From: Flavobacterium sp. UBA7680 | Lineage (GTDB): Bacteria > Bacteroidota > Bacteroidia > Flavobacteriales > Flavobacteriaceae | NCBI RefSeq assembly: GCF_002482975.1 | Contig: NZ_DLHA01000025.1 | Location: 1 to 24,983 of the forward strand | DNA: 24,983 nt | Reading direction: 5' to 3' | Shown: positions 6,634 to 14,751 of the stretch, piece after piece | Numbering within the stretch: the first letter of the stretch is position 1 | How the letters are laid out: each line of letters starts with the position of its first letter | Translations under genes and position numbers: made by a program | The notes under the pieces: model-generated | Databases searched by the model: none | What the model saw: the letters and a program-made list of their open reading frames with translations, nothing else | What the model was told of the DNA's origin: nothing

Positions 6634-7374
6634 ATGAAATCAGTATTAATAACAGGAGCAAATAGAAGCATAGGATTAGAAATTACAAAACAACTTTCAA
6701 AGCAAGGATTGTTTGTTTATTTAGGAAGCCGTGATCTTGAAAAAGGAAACGAAGTTGTAAAGCAATTAAACAAAGACGGATTTCAAAACATCAAAGCCAT
6801 TGAAATTGATGTTACCAATCCAGAATCCATTTTAGCAGCAAAGAATATTGTAGAAAGTGAACAGGGAAAATTAGATATTCTGATTAATAATGCGGGAATA
6901 AGCGGCGGCCAGTTTCCTCAAACCGCTTCGGATACCAGCGTAAAAGATATTAAAGATGTATTTGAAACGAACTTTTTTGGTGTTATAAGTGTTACTCAGG
7001 CTTTTTTGGAATTACTAAAAAAATCAGACAGTCCGAGAATCAGCAATATAACTTCAGGACTTGGTTCTTTGACTTTGCATAGTGATCCAACCTGGAAATA
7101 TTACGATTTCAAATCGGCAGCTTATGGAACTTCAAAAGCAGCATTAAATGCATATACTATTGTACTGGCTTATGAACTAAAAGATTTGTCTTTTAAAGTA
7201 AATGCAATTGATCCGGGTTATACAGCAACAGATTTTAATCATCATAGCGGACCTGGAACTGTAGAAAGTGCTGCATCGTTTATTATTAAGCATACGGTAA
7301 CAGATGAAAACGGACCAAATGGACAGTTTTTTAGTAATGATATTGAAGATGAAACGGGTATTAGTCCTTGGTAA
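6634..7374 (+). CDS. SDR family oxidoreductase, Crp/Fnr module
   Basis: A 246-residue SDR. TGANRSIG at 7-14 binds the nucleotide and NNAG lies at 85-88. The catalytic residues are S141, Y164 and K168; the 23-residue Ser-Tyr spacing, with the insert LTLHSDPTWKYYDFK, is longer than the classical 13 and resembles carbonyl-reductase-like SDRs. The protein ends with a GPNGQFFSNDIEDETGISPW segment, also seen in this subgroup. R33 after the second strand suggests NADPH. The substrate is unknown. It follows the Crp/Fnr gene by 79 bp and has its own predicted promoter and operator. A bidirectional terminator follows. Confidence 0.92.
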   Translation: MKSVLITGANRSIGLEITKQLSKQGLFVYLGSRDLEKGNEVVKQLNKDGFQNIKAIEIDVTNPESILAAKNIVESEQGKLDILINNAGISGGQFPQTASDTSVKDIKDVFETNFFGVISVTQAFLELLKKSDSPRISNITSGLGSLTLHSDPTWKYYDFKSAAYGTSKAALNAYTIVLAYELKDLSFKVNAIDPGYTATDFNHHSGPGTVESAASFIIKHTVTDENGPNGQFFSNDIEDETGISPW

Positions 7375-7394
7375 GACCGGAAAAAAATAATTAT

Positions 7395-7430
7395 AAAAAA
7401 GACTCCAAACCTAGATTTGGAGTCTTTTTT
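7395..7430. terminator. Bidirectional terminator
   Basis: Perfect 15-bp stem (7395-7409 with 7416-7430) including A and T runs, with the 6-nt loop CCTAGA. It lies between the convergent SDR gene (plus) and permease gene (minus) and can serve both. Confidence 0.9.
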
Positions 7431-7449
7431 ATTTTAATGCAAATTGAAT

Positions 7450-9873
7450 TTATTCATATTTCAAATATTTCAAAACATCAACTTTTGTTGCCTGATAAGC
7501 TCTTGAAAGAACAACTAGTAGCGTTAATGAAAGTAAAGCAGTAAATCCAATTAAAAAAGGAAACATCGAAATGGTAATTCTATAGGCGAAATTCTCCAGC
7601 CATTTATTTAGTAAATAATAAACAGGAAATAAAGCAATTAAAAAACCAATTATACAGAAAAAGATATACTGTTTACAAAGTTCTATTAATAAAACATTAG
7701 TTTCGGCTCCCAGTGTTTTCCTAATAGCGATTTCTTTCATTCGTCTTTCAATCGAATAAGAAGCCAAAGCAAATAATCCGAAAAGCGCAATTGTAATTAC
7801 GATAATGTTCAATAAAGAGAAAAGATTTTTTTGTTTTACATAACTGCTGTATGATTTTTTATATTCTTTATCTACAAAATCATATAAAAACGGATAATCA
7901 GAATCAACTTTTTTTGTCCACAAATTTTCTATATCGGTTATAGTCTGCGACATGGTTTTAGGATCGGCTGTTACATAAATATTGTTCAAAAGGCTCGTAA
8001 ACCACGGTACACTTTTAAAATGAAATATAGTGACAGGAGGTATGGCTTCGCCTGGATTTCCAATATTAAAATCTTTTACAACCCCTACGATAATGGCTTC
8101 TTTTCCGTCCCAGTTAATTTTTTTTCCTATCGGATCTTTCTCGTTTAATAATTTTGAAGCGGTTTCATTAATCAGCATAGAACTAATAGTATCCTGAGAA
8201 TAATCTGGACTTAAATAGCGCCCTTTAACTATTTTTATTTTCATCATTTCAAGAAGACCAAAGTCTACCGGAATATTATTTCCGTCTATATTTATGTCTT
8301 TGTAATGATATGAAATTACCGATTTTGCACCGCTTCCCAGAACAAATCCGCCGCCAGAAACTTGTTTTACTCCCTTAATGCGCAACAATTCATTTTTAAT
8401 AGTGTTGTATTTGCGTATTCTGTCTTCATTACTAATTTTTTCACCATAAATATTTCTATAAGAGATATTCAGAATCTGGTTTCCGTTAAAACCTACATCC
8501 TTTGAGTTCATATAATTAATTTGCTGGTATACTATATAAGAACCAATAATAAAGAAAGCTGCCACAGCAAATTGAAAAATCAACATTCCGTTTCGAAGCC
8601 AGATACCATTTTTACTTCGGGCAAAATTTCCTCGCAATACTTTTAAAACATCAAAGTTTGAAACATATACCGCCGGAAAAATTCCTGCTGCAATTATCAT
8701 TATAATAAATATAACGAAAAGCTGCAGATAAAACTGACTGCTTTGTAATACAAGTGTTTTTTCTAAAAAAACATTGTAATATGGCAGGGAAAGTTCTACA
8801 ATAACAAGCGATATTAAAATAGAAAACAATGAAATGATGGCAGTTTCAAAAATAAACTGTTGTATGATTTCTATTTTCGAAGCTCCAATGATCTTTCGAA
8901 CACCAACTTCCTTAGCTCTTTTTACAGCATTTGCAGTAGCAGAATTGACATAGTTTACAATTGATAGTATTAAGACTAAAATTGATAATCCGGCAAAAAT
9001 CAATAATAACTGATAATTTCCGTTGGATTCTATCAAACCACCGGTTTTAGTATGCAAACGAACAATTGATAACGGCTCTAAATGAGGCTTTACTTCTCCA
9101 AATTTTTGAATAAATTCTTGTGGATTCATACCTTGAGCTTTTGCCCGCGGTGCTATCATGTTCTCATAATAAATTTTAGCCAGATTTTTGGTAACAAGTT
9201 CTGCGTCAGATGGATTTTTTAATTTTAATAAAAGAATAAACTGAAAATTTCCCCATTGCTGAATGCTGTTTTTTACTCGTGTGTCCATAAAATTAACGAC
9301 ACAAGAAGGATTAAAAACTGATTTTTTATCCAGTTTATAAACACCTCTAACAATTAAAACCTGATTTTGTAAAATGATCTTTTTTCCTAAAGCACTCTCA
9401 TTTCCAAAAAGCTGATGAGATAGATCTTCAGATATACTAATGCTATTTACATCCGGCAGCGCATTTTTTATATTTCCTTCAATAAAGGAATAAGGGAAAT
9501 AATCGAAAAAGTTTTTCTGTGCTACAACAATTTTGTCAGACTGTACTTTTTTATTATTGTAATGAATAATTTCATTATCGTAATTGCCATTTAAATAACA
9601 AAAAGATTCGACTTCGGGACTTATATTTTTTATGGCAGAGCCTATAGGTGCAGAACTTGAAGCCCAATAAGTTGTTGGGTCCATTTGATTGGCAACCAAA
9701 AAAACATTGTCTTTGTTTGGGTTCCATTGATCATAACTCTGTTCGTCGTTCCAATACAAAATCGCAAAAATTAAACCCGCAATTCCAATACTCAATCCCA
9801 AAACATTCAAAACCGTAAACAGCTTATTGTTTTTTATATGATACGTAAAAACATTAATCCAATTTTTCAGCAT
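7450..9873 (-). CDS. MacB/FtsX-type ABC transporter permease
   Basis: An inner-membrane protein of 807 residues with duplicated MacB_PCD plus FtsX halves. A first membrane helix (about 17-40) is followed by a large periplasmic domain, a three-helix FtsX block (about 288-405) with the coupling segment AKEVGVRKIIGAS, a further helix (about 427-450), a second periplasmic domain, and a last FtsX block with MKEIAIRKTLGAE. This duplicated layout is the usual Bacteroidota form. MacB-type systems move or expel substrates from the periplasm by a mechanotransmission mechanism; the substrate here cannot be told. The gene follows its ATPase partner by 4 bp. No HlyD-type adaptor or TolC gene is present in the window, which is unusual for an efflux set. 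Confidence 0.93.
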   Translation of the reverse strand: MLKNWINVFTYHIKNNKLFTVLNVLGLSIGIAGLIFAILYWNDEQSYDQWNPNKDNVFLVANQMDPTTYWASSSAPIGSAIKNISPEVESFCYLNGNYDNEIIHYNNKKVQSDKIVVAQKNFFDYFPYSFIEGNIKNALPDVNSISISEDLSHQLFGNESALGKKIILQNQVLIVRGVYKLDKKSVFNPSCVVNFMDTRVKNSIQQWGNFQFILLLKLKNPSDAELVTKNLAKIYYENMIAPRAKAQGMNPQEFIQKFGEVKPHLEPLSIVRLHTKTGGLIESNGNYQLLLIFAGLSILVLILSIVNYVNSATANAVKRAKEVGVRKIIGASKIEIIQQFIFETAIISLFSILISLVIVELSLPYYNVFLEKTLVLQSSQFYLQLFVIFIIMIIAAGIFPAVYVSNFDVLKVLRGNFARSKNGIWLRNGMLIFQFAVAAFFIIGSYIVYQQINYMNSKDVGFNGNQILNISYRNIYGEKISNEDRIRKYNTIKNELLRIKGVKQVSGGGFVLGSGAKSVISYHYKDINIDGNNIPVDFGLLEMMKIKIVKGRYLSPDYSQDTISSMLINETASKLLNEKDPIGKKINWDGKEAIIVGVVKDFNIGNPGEAIPPVTIFHFKSVPWFTSLLNNIYVTADPKTMSQTITDIENLWTKKVDSDYPFLYDFVDKEYKKSYSSYVKQKNLFSLLNIIVITIALFGLFALASYSIERRMKEIAIRKTLGAETNVLLIELCKQYIFFCIIGFLIALFPVYYLLNKWLENFAYRITISMFPFLIGFTALLSLTLLVVLSRAYQATKVDVLKYLKYE

Positions 9874-9877
9874 GACC

Positions 9878-10588
9878 TTAGTTTTTAGAAGTTACTAAAA
9901 CGTCCACATTTCTCTGATTTAATTTTTCAGAAAGAATAACACCATCTTTCATCAAAATTATTTTCTGCGAAAAAGAAGCATCATAATCAGAATGCGTAAC
10001 CATCAAAATCGTAGAACCGCTGGCGTGAAGATCTGTCAATAACTCCATTACTTCATTACCATTTTTACTGTCCAGATTTCCTGTAGGTTCATCGGCAAGA
10101 ATAATTTTAGGGTCATTAATTAAAGCTCTTGCAACCGCTACACGCTGCTGCTGCCCGCCCGAAAGCTGCTGCGGAAAATGTTTCAAACGATGTGCAATAC
10201 CCAAAACACCTGCAATATGCTCTATTTTTTTCTTTCTTTCAGATGACGGAACATTGTTGTAAATCAAGGGCAGTTCGATATTATCATAAACCGATAATTC
10301 ATCAATTAAATTAAAATTCTGAAAAATGAACCCAATATTTTCTTTTCGGGCTTTCGATTTTAATTTCTCTTTCTGGCCAATCATTTCCTGTCCTAACAAC
10401 TCATAACTTCCGCCAGAAGCGCTGTCTAATAATCCAATAATATTTAATAAAGTCGATTTTCCGCTTCCGGATGGCCCCATAATGGAGACAAAATCGCCTT
10501 CGTTTATGGTTAATGAAATTTCACTTAAAGCATTTGTTTCTACTTCTTCGGTTCTAAAAATTTTAGAAAGTTTTTTGATCGTAATCAT
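9878..10588 (-). CDS. MacB/LolD-type ABC transporter ATP-binding protein
   Basis: A 236-residue nucleotide-binding subunit. The Walker A motif GPSGSGKS lies at 38-45, Q90 is in the Q-loop, the signature LSGGQ at 142-146, the Walker B plus D-loop region ILADEPTGNLD at 163-173 and the switch His at 199. The sequence class is that of LolD/MacB/FtsE. It powers the permease encoded 4 bp downstream. The start codon lies at the end of an intergenic region of about 290 bp that separates it from the divergent two-component system, which suggests that system controls the transporter. No TAnnTTTG or exact sigma-54 promoter was found on this strand. Confidence 0.95.
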   Translation of the reverse strand: MITIKKLSKIFRTEEVETNALSEISLTINEGDFVSIMGPSGSGKSTLLNIIGLLDSASGGSYELLGQEMIGQKEKLKSKARKENIGFIFQNFNLIDELSVYDNIELPLIYNNVPSSERKKKIEHIAGVLGIAHRLKHFPQQLSGGQQQRVAVARALINDPKIILADEPTGNLDSKNGNEVMELLTDLHASGSTILMVTHSDYDASFSQKIILMKDGVILSEKLNQRNVDVLVTSKN

Positions 10589-10833
10589 AATTGATTTTTT
10601 TAATGTTTGATTGCTATTCGTTTTCTGATTTTTTTGTCTTCTGAAGTAAAAGAAACACGCCCGAAAATTAAGATAATTAACAATGCGATTTATAGATATT
10701 TATTTTGCTATTTTTACTTCAGAAAGGCATTAATAATTAATGATTTACAAGTAGAAAAGTGATTTTCATGCCAAAAATTTAAACCTTGTAACTGCCTTAT
10801 TTTTAAAATTTTATTATCCGAAAAAAATCTATA

Positions 10834-10862
10834 GTGTCCACAATTGGACACCTTTTGTCCAA
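10834..10862. promoter_or_regulatory. Triple TGTCCA/TGGACA half-site array
   Basis: GTGTCCA-CAAT-TGGACAC (10834-10851) is a perfect dyad. Its right half also forms a second perfect dyad, TTGGACA-CCTTT-TGTCCAA (10844-10862). The dyad centres are about 10.5 bp apart. The array ends 12 bp before the response-regulator ATG, so it is a likely autoregulatory site for the Fis-type HTH of that protein. This is inference. Confidence 0.6.
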
Positions 10863-10874
10863 AACCGAACAAAA

Positions 10875-12224
10875 ATGAAAAAGACAAACGCATCAATATT
10901 AATCATCGACGATCAGGAAGACATACTTTTTGCATCAAAAGTGTACCTGAAAAAGTATTTTGAGAACATTCACACACTCAATAATCCGAAAAAAATAGTC
11001 GAATTACTGTCAAAAAATGCGATCGATGTCGTTTTGCTCGATATGAATTACAGAATAGGGTTTGAAGATGGAAGAGAAGGTTTGTATTTGCTGAAAGAAA
11101 TAAAAACGCTTTCGCCGAAAACCGTTGTAATATTAATGACCGCTTTTGGAAAAGTAGAAACCGCAGTTGAAGGATTAAAATCGGGTGCTTTTGATTATAT
11201 CTTAAAGCCCTGGGAAAACAAAAAGCTTTTAGAATCTGTAAAACAAGCCGTTGATAAATCCAGAAAAGAACAAAAAAAGAACAAAGAGATTGAAACCGAT
11301 AATGACTTTTTTGTGGGAGCTTCTGTAATAATAAAAAAAGCATATTCGCTGGCCGACAAAGTGGCGAAAACTGATGCCAATGTTTTAATTCTTGGAGAAA
11401 ACGGAACCGGAAAATTTGTTTTGGCACATCATATTTACAGCCAGTCTGAAAGAAAAAACAATCCGTTTATAGCCGTCGATTTAGGTTCGCTGAATTCGAA
11501 TATTTTCGAAAGCGAATTATTCGGTTATGCAAAAGGCGCTTTTACCGATGCAAAAATGGATACACCCGGACGTTTTGAAATGGCGCAGAACGGAACTATT
11601 TTTTTAGATGAAATAGGAAACGTTCCGCTGCATTTGCAATCTAAATTATTACAGGTTATTCAAACCAAAACCGTAACAAGATTGGGCGAAACAAAACCAA
11701 GACCTTTGAATGTTAGAATTATTACGGCAACCAATTTGAATTTAAAACTGGAAGTGGCTGATAAAAACTTTAGAGAAGATTTGTATTACCGCATTAATAC
11801 GATGGAAATTGTGCTGCCGCCGCTTCGGGAACGAAACGAAGATAAAATTCCGCTGGCAGAATATCTTCTCGATAAAATGATTGAAAAATACGGAAGAAGT
11901 GCAATTACTTTTGATAAAAAAGTTTTGGAACAAATTGAAAAACACGCCTGGAATGGAAACATCCGCGAAATGGAAAATAAAATTGAACGCGCTGTTATTC
12001 TTTGTGAAAACAACACAATCACAGTTTCTGATTTAGATTTAGAAACCATAACAGCTTATGATGAAAATCCGGATGATATTCAACTTTCGTCTGTAGAAAA
12101 AGCGACTATTGAAAAAGCGCTTCTTAAGCACAGCAATAATATCAGTAAAACTGCCGACGAACTAGGATTGTCAAGAGGTTCTTTGTACAGACGTTTAGAG
12201 AAATATAATATCAATATTAACTAG
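10875..12224 (+). CDS. NtrC-family response regulator (REC-AAA+-Fis)
   Basis: A 449-residue response regulator. The receiver domain (about 7-125) has acidic D12 and D13, phosphoacceptor D56, T89 and K111. The AAA+ sigma-54 interaction domain (about 147-370) has Walker A GENGTGKF (174-181), Walker B TIFLDEIG (241-248) and sensor/finger region FREDLYYRIN with R300 and R306. The C-terminal Fis-type HTH (about 412-446) contains SKTADELGLSRGSLYRRLEK. The loop that normally reads GAFTGA is GAFTDA (221-226), and Walker A ends in F rather than E. These changes question sigma-54 contact. It is encoded 1 bp before its kinase and divergent from the ABC genes, its likely target. Confidence 0.93.
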   Translation: MKKTNASILIIDDQEDILFASKVYLKKYFENIHTLNNPKKIVELLSKNAIDVVLLDMNYRIGFEDGREGLYLLKEIKTLSPKTVVILMTAFGKVETAVEGLKSGAFDYILKPWENKKLLESVKQAVDKSRKEQKKNKEIETDNDFFVGASVIIKKAYSLADKVAKTDANVLILGENGTGKFVLAHHIYSQSERKNNPFIAVDLGSLNSNIFESELFGYAKGAFTDAKMDTPGRFEMAQNGTIFLDEIGNVPLHLQSKLLQVIQTKTVTRLGETKPRPLNVRIITATNLNLKLEVADKNFREDLYYRINTMEIVLPPLRERNEDKIPLAEYLLDKMIEKYGRSAITFDKKVLEQIEKHAWNGNIREMENKIERAVILCENNTITVSDLDLETITAYDENPDDIQLSSVEKATIEKALLKHSNNISKTADELGLSRGSLYRRLEKYNININ

Positions 12225-12225
12225 T

Positions 12226-13560
12226 ATGTTTAAAACACTGCAAACTTATAAACTGCTCTTTTTTCGATTGATAGCCATTGTTTTGGGAATCGAAATTTCG
12301 ATTTATTTCCTTAAAACCAATTTGTTTTTTACAGGTATATTTGGCTTTTTTATTGTTTTTCTGCTCATTCGCGAAATGTATTTTTATGTTCGCAATTTTG
12401 TTTTGCTTTACGATAAAACCATTTCTTCGATCCTGCAGAATGATTTTTCATCAGATTTTACCAAACATAAAGCCAATAAAAATTATGGTGATTTGTTTCA
12501 ATTGTATGATACTTTAAAAGGCAGACAAAACGAACAGATTTCAAAAGATATTATTTACCGCTCTATTTTAAATAATATCGAAACCGGAATTATCATTTTA
12601 GAAAAACAGGAAAATGACTGGGATATATTTTTAATGAATGATTATTTCTCGTCTCATTTTAATGTACCCAAAGTTTCGAAATGGAAATATCTTAAAAATC
12701 AATTGCCATCGCTTTGTGAAATTATTGAAGAAGATGATTTTCATGAAATAAAAACGTCTGTCGAAATTAGTATAAACGAACAAGCCGCACAGACATTTGT
12801 TTTGCAGGCATCTAAAACAGAAATTTTTGAACGCGAATATTGTATCGTTTTACTCGATTCCATTCAAAATGTAGTCGAGAAAAAAGAAAAAGACGCATGG
12901 GTCAATTTGATGAAAGTGATCTCGCATGAACTTTTAAATTCGATAACGCCCATTCGTTCTATTTGTCAAAACCTGCAAGACTTGGTAGAACAAGATTCAC
13001 TGTCGGCAGAAGATTTAGAAGATATCAAAAACAGCGTTGAAACCATGTTAAGACGAAGTGATCATTTGCAGAAATTTGTTGAAGGTTATCGAAAATTGGC
13101 GATGCTCCCGTCTCCAAAAAAACAAAAAATAGAACTACAGCCTTTGATTGAAAATTGTCTGCAAATCATGAATCCATTATTTAAAAAAGACGGAATTGAA
13201 GTTGTAAATGCAATTTCCCTGAAACATCCAATTAATGTTGACCCGCAACAAACGGAACAAGTTATTATTAATCTTTTGACGAATTCTGTTTACGCATTAA
13301 AAAATACGACTCAAAAACAAATTCTAATTTCGGCAGAAGCCAAAGAAAACAGAACTTATATTAAAATCACCGACACGGGCAGCGGAATCGAAAAAGAAAT
13401 CGAAAATAAAGTTTTTCTGCCTTTTTTTACCACGAGAAACGAAGGCGCCGGAATTGGTTTAACGCTTTCTAAAAATATTATCGAAGCGCATGACGGTTAT
13501 GTTTCGTTTAAAACTGAGAATGGGAAGACTGTTTTTGAGATTTGTTTGGTTGAGGGGTGA
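12226..13560 (+). CDS. Sensor histidine kinase, partner of the NtrC-type regulator
   Basis: A 444-residue membrane kinase. Two close membrane helices (about 10-29 and 33-50) leave almost no periplasmic loop, so sensing is probably within the membrane or cytosolic. A PAS-like region (about 108-215) follows. The H-box VISHELLNSITPIRS has the phosphorylated His at 234. The catalytic domain has N353 in NLLTNS, the G1 box DTGSGI (383-388), FLPFFTT (397-403) and the G2 box GAGIGL (407-412). It begins 1 bp after the response-regulator stop, so the two are translationally coupled. Intramembrane-sensing kinases next to MacB-like transporters often respond to envelope stress or antimicrobial compounds; that role is only inferred here. 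Confidence 0.93.
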   Translation: MFKTLQTYKLLFFRLIAIVLGIEISIYFLKTNLFFTGIFGFFIVFLLIREMYFYVRNFVLLYDKTISSILQNDFSSDFTKHKANKNYGDLFQLYDTLKGRQNEQISKDIIYRSILNNIETGIIILEKQENDWDIFLMNDYFSSHFNVPKVSKWKYLKNQLPSLCEIIEEDDFHEIKTSVEISINEQAAQTFVLQASKTEIFEREYCIVLLDSIQNVVEKKEKDAWVNLMKVISHELLNSITPIRSICQNLQDLVEQDSLSAEDLEDIKNSVETMLRRSDHLQKFVEGYRKLAMLPSPKKQKIELQPLIENCLQIMNPLFKKDGIEVVNAISLKHPINVDPQQTEQVIINLLTNSVYALKNTTQKQILISAEAKENRTYIKITDTGSGIEKEIENKVFLPFFTTRNEGAGIGLTLSKNIIEAHDGYVSFKTENGKTVFEICLVEG

Positions 13561-13631
13561 GGTTTTCTATGATAAGGTTTGGTGAAGATATTTCTTATAT
13601 TAGCTCTATAAAACAAGTTAAAAGTATTTAA

Positions 13632-14054
13632 ATGAAACACATTACGAAAGATATAATACTGAATATTGCATGGATTCTGTGCTTCAGTTTATTGGCCTAT
13701 GTACAAATTGAACGGCTTAAAGAACCATGGGAAAAATCACTATTCGCAACACTTAGTATAATTACAGTATTATTGTTCATAAAAAATGTAAGCAGGATTA
13801 AATATTATACGCTCATTGATGATGTTTTAATTATTCGTCAAATATTCTCGAAGCCGAAACAATACAGTTTAAAAACTGTTTCAGGTTGGAGTGAAAATCA
13901 GTATGAATTCTTAGGTTTTAAAACTGGGCGAGATATAGTTTTAAAAACAAAGGAAGGGGAAAAAATCAATTTAGTCAAAAGGAATTCTAAAGATTTTGAA
14001 AAGCTTTCAGATTATTTGAATGAAAATTTTCCCGAAGTGTTTGAGAAAAACTAA
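13632..14054 (+). CDS. Small membrane protein with PH-like cytosolic domain
   Basis: A 140-residue protein not assigned to a named family with certainty. Two hydrophobic helices (about 8-25 and 38-51) form an N-terminal hairpin. Residues 57-136 give a beta-rich pattern (YYTLIDDVLIIRQIF, then KQYSLKTVSGWSEN, then GRDIVLKTKEGEKINLVKRN) ending in a helix, which resembles the bacterial PH-like domains that follow two membrane helices. The role is unknown. It lies 71 bp after the kinase gene and may be independent of it. The palindrome cluster follows directly. Confidence 0.7.
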   Translation: MKHITKDIILNIAWILCFSLLAYVQIERLKEPWEKSLFATLSIITVLLFIKNVSRIKYYTLIDDVLIIRQIFSKPKQYSLKTVSGWSENQYEFLGFKTGRDIVLKTKEGEKINLVKRNSKDFEKLSDYLNENFPEVFEKN

Positions 14055-14076
14055 ATAAATGGATTGTTATAGTTTA

Positions 14077-14257
14077 GTCCCTACGGGACAAATATTTAGG
14101 GACCATTTTTTTTCTACCGACATTTAACTCCTAAAGGAGTATTTCGTAGAAATTAAATATCGGTAGAAAAAAGAAGACCCAATAAATAATACTCCGTTAG
14201 GAGTTAAATGTCGGTAGGAAAGAATAAGATCCCAATAAAAGAATATCCCGTAGGGAT
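14077..14257. repeat. Cluster of nested palindromes (REP-like)
   Basis: Several symmetric units lie in about 180 bp. There are short palindromes GTCCCTACGGGAC (14077-14089) and ATCCCGTAGGGAT (14245-14257). A long inverted repeat of about 30 bp pairs 14114-14143 with 14188-14217 with one mismatch; each arm contains its own palindrome (ACTCCTAAAGGAGT, ACTCCGTTAGGAGT). A third copy of the CGGTAG motif lies at 14161-14166. The build resembles REP/BIME elements mobilised by RAYT transposases, but no transposase is in the window. It occupies the spacer between the small membrane protein and the HxlR gene. Confidence 0.7.
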
Positions 14258-14288
14258 TATACTCATATCTAATAAAAAACCTCCAAAG

Positions 14289-14642
14289 TTATTCCTCAAT
14301 AATTTTCTTTCGATGTTCAATTCCCCAATCAGTCAAGTTATTAATAATTGTCTGCAGTGTTTTTCCATGATCTGTAAGTACATAATGAACACTTACAGGC
14401 TGTGTATCAAGAACCAATCTTTTAATTAGTTTATTTACTTCCAGTTCTTTTAATTCCTTACTGAGCATTTTGTTTGAAATGCCAACAACATCATTCAGGA
14501 TATCTGAGAACCTTCTTTCGTTATAATAACAAATAGAAGAAATAATAGATATTTTCCATTTTCCGCTCAACACATCCATTGAATCCTGCACAGCCATCAT
14601 TTCTTTTTTGTGCTTCTCTTTCTCGCGTAAATTACATTCCAT
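14289..14642 (-). CDS. HxlR family transcriptional regulator
   Basis: A 117-residue winged-helix regulator of the HxlR/DUF24 class. Recognisable parts are the N-terminal Cys3 (MECNL), the conserved LSGKWKISIISSI helix (25-37), the recognition region RRFSDILNDVVGISNKMLSKELKELE and the wing ending VHYVLTDHGKTL. In relatives such as YodB and HypR the N-terminal Cys senses quinones, aldehydes or disulfide stress. A second Cys lies at 38. It is divergent from two tandem SDR genes, a frequent arrangement in which the repressor controls both itself and the reductases. A row of GTTAC units lies immediately upstream of its start. Confidence 0.93.
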   Translation of the reverse strand: MECNLREKEKHKKEMMAVQDSMDVLSGKWKISIISSICYYNERRFSDILNDVVGISNKMLSKELKELEVNKLIKRLVLDTQPVSVHYVLTDHGKTLQTIINNLTDWGIEHRKKIIEE

Positions 14643-14645
14643 AAG

Positions 14646-14693
14646 GTTACTTTGTTACTTCAAGGTTACTGTTACTTTTAGTTACAAAGTTAC
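14646..14693. promoter_or_regulatory. Six-copy GTTAC array, candidate HxlR operator
   Basis: GTTAC occurs at 14646, 14654, 14665, 14671, 14681 and 14689, all on the plus strand, starting 3 bp upstream of the hxlR-type start codon. Distances are 8, 11, 6, 10 and 8 bp. The array lies between the divergent HxlR and SDR genes, where a repressor of both would bind. Confidence 0.6.
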
Positions 14694-14713
14694 TAAAATA
14701 AATTAAACTGACA

Positions 14714-14721
14714 TAAATTTG
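14714..14721 (+). promoter_or_regulatory. -7 box of the tandem SDR genes
   Basis: TAAATTTG fully matches TAnnTTTG and lies 30 bp before the ATG at 14752. The last GTTAC unit ends 20 bp upstream of it, so a protein on the array would cover the -33 region. Confidence 0.55.
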
Positions 14722-14751
14722 CATCAGTAAACATAATTTAAAATTATAAAA

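Noticed and set aside
10759..10773. Sigma-54-like sequence TGGCATGAAAATCAC on the minus strand before the ABC genes
   Set aside because: The -24 part is good, but the -12 part reads TCAC rather than TTGC, with the required GC missing.
10978..11427. 149-residue antisense open frame in the response-regulator gene
   Set aside because: A Phe/Leu-rich shadow of an AT-rich coding strand; the plus-strand protein is unambiguous.
14646..14693. Possible CRISPR-like repeats
   Set aside because: Units are 5 bp with irregular 1-6 bp gaps and lie in a divergent promoter region; no cas genes.
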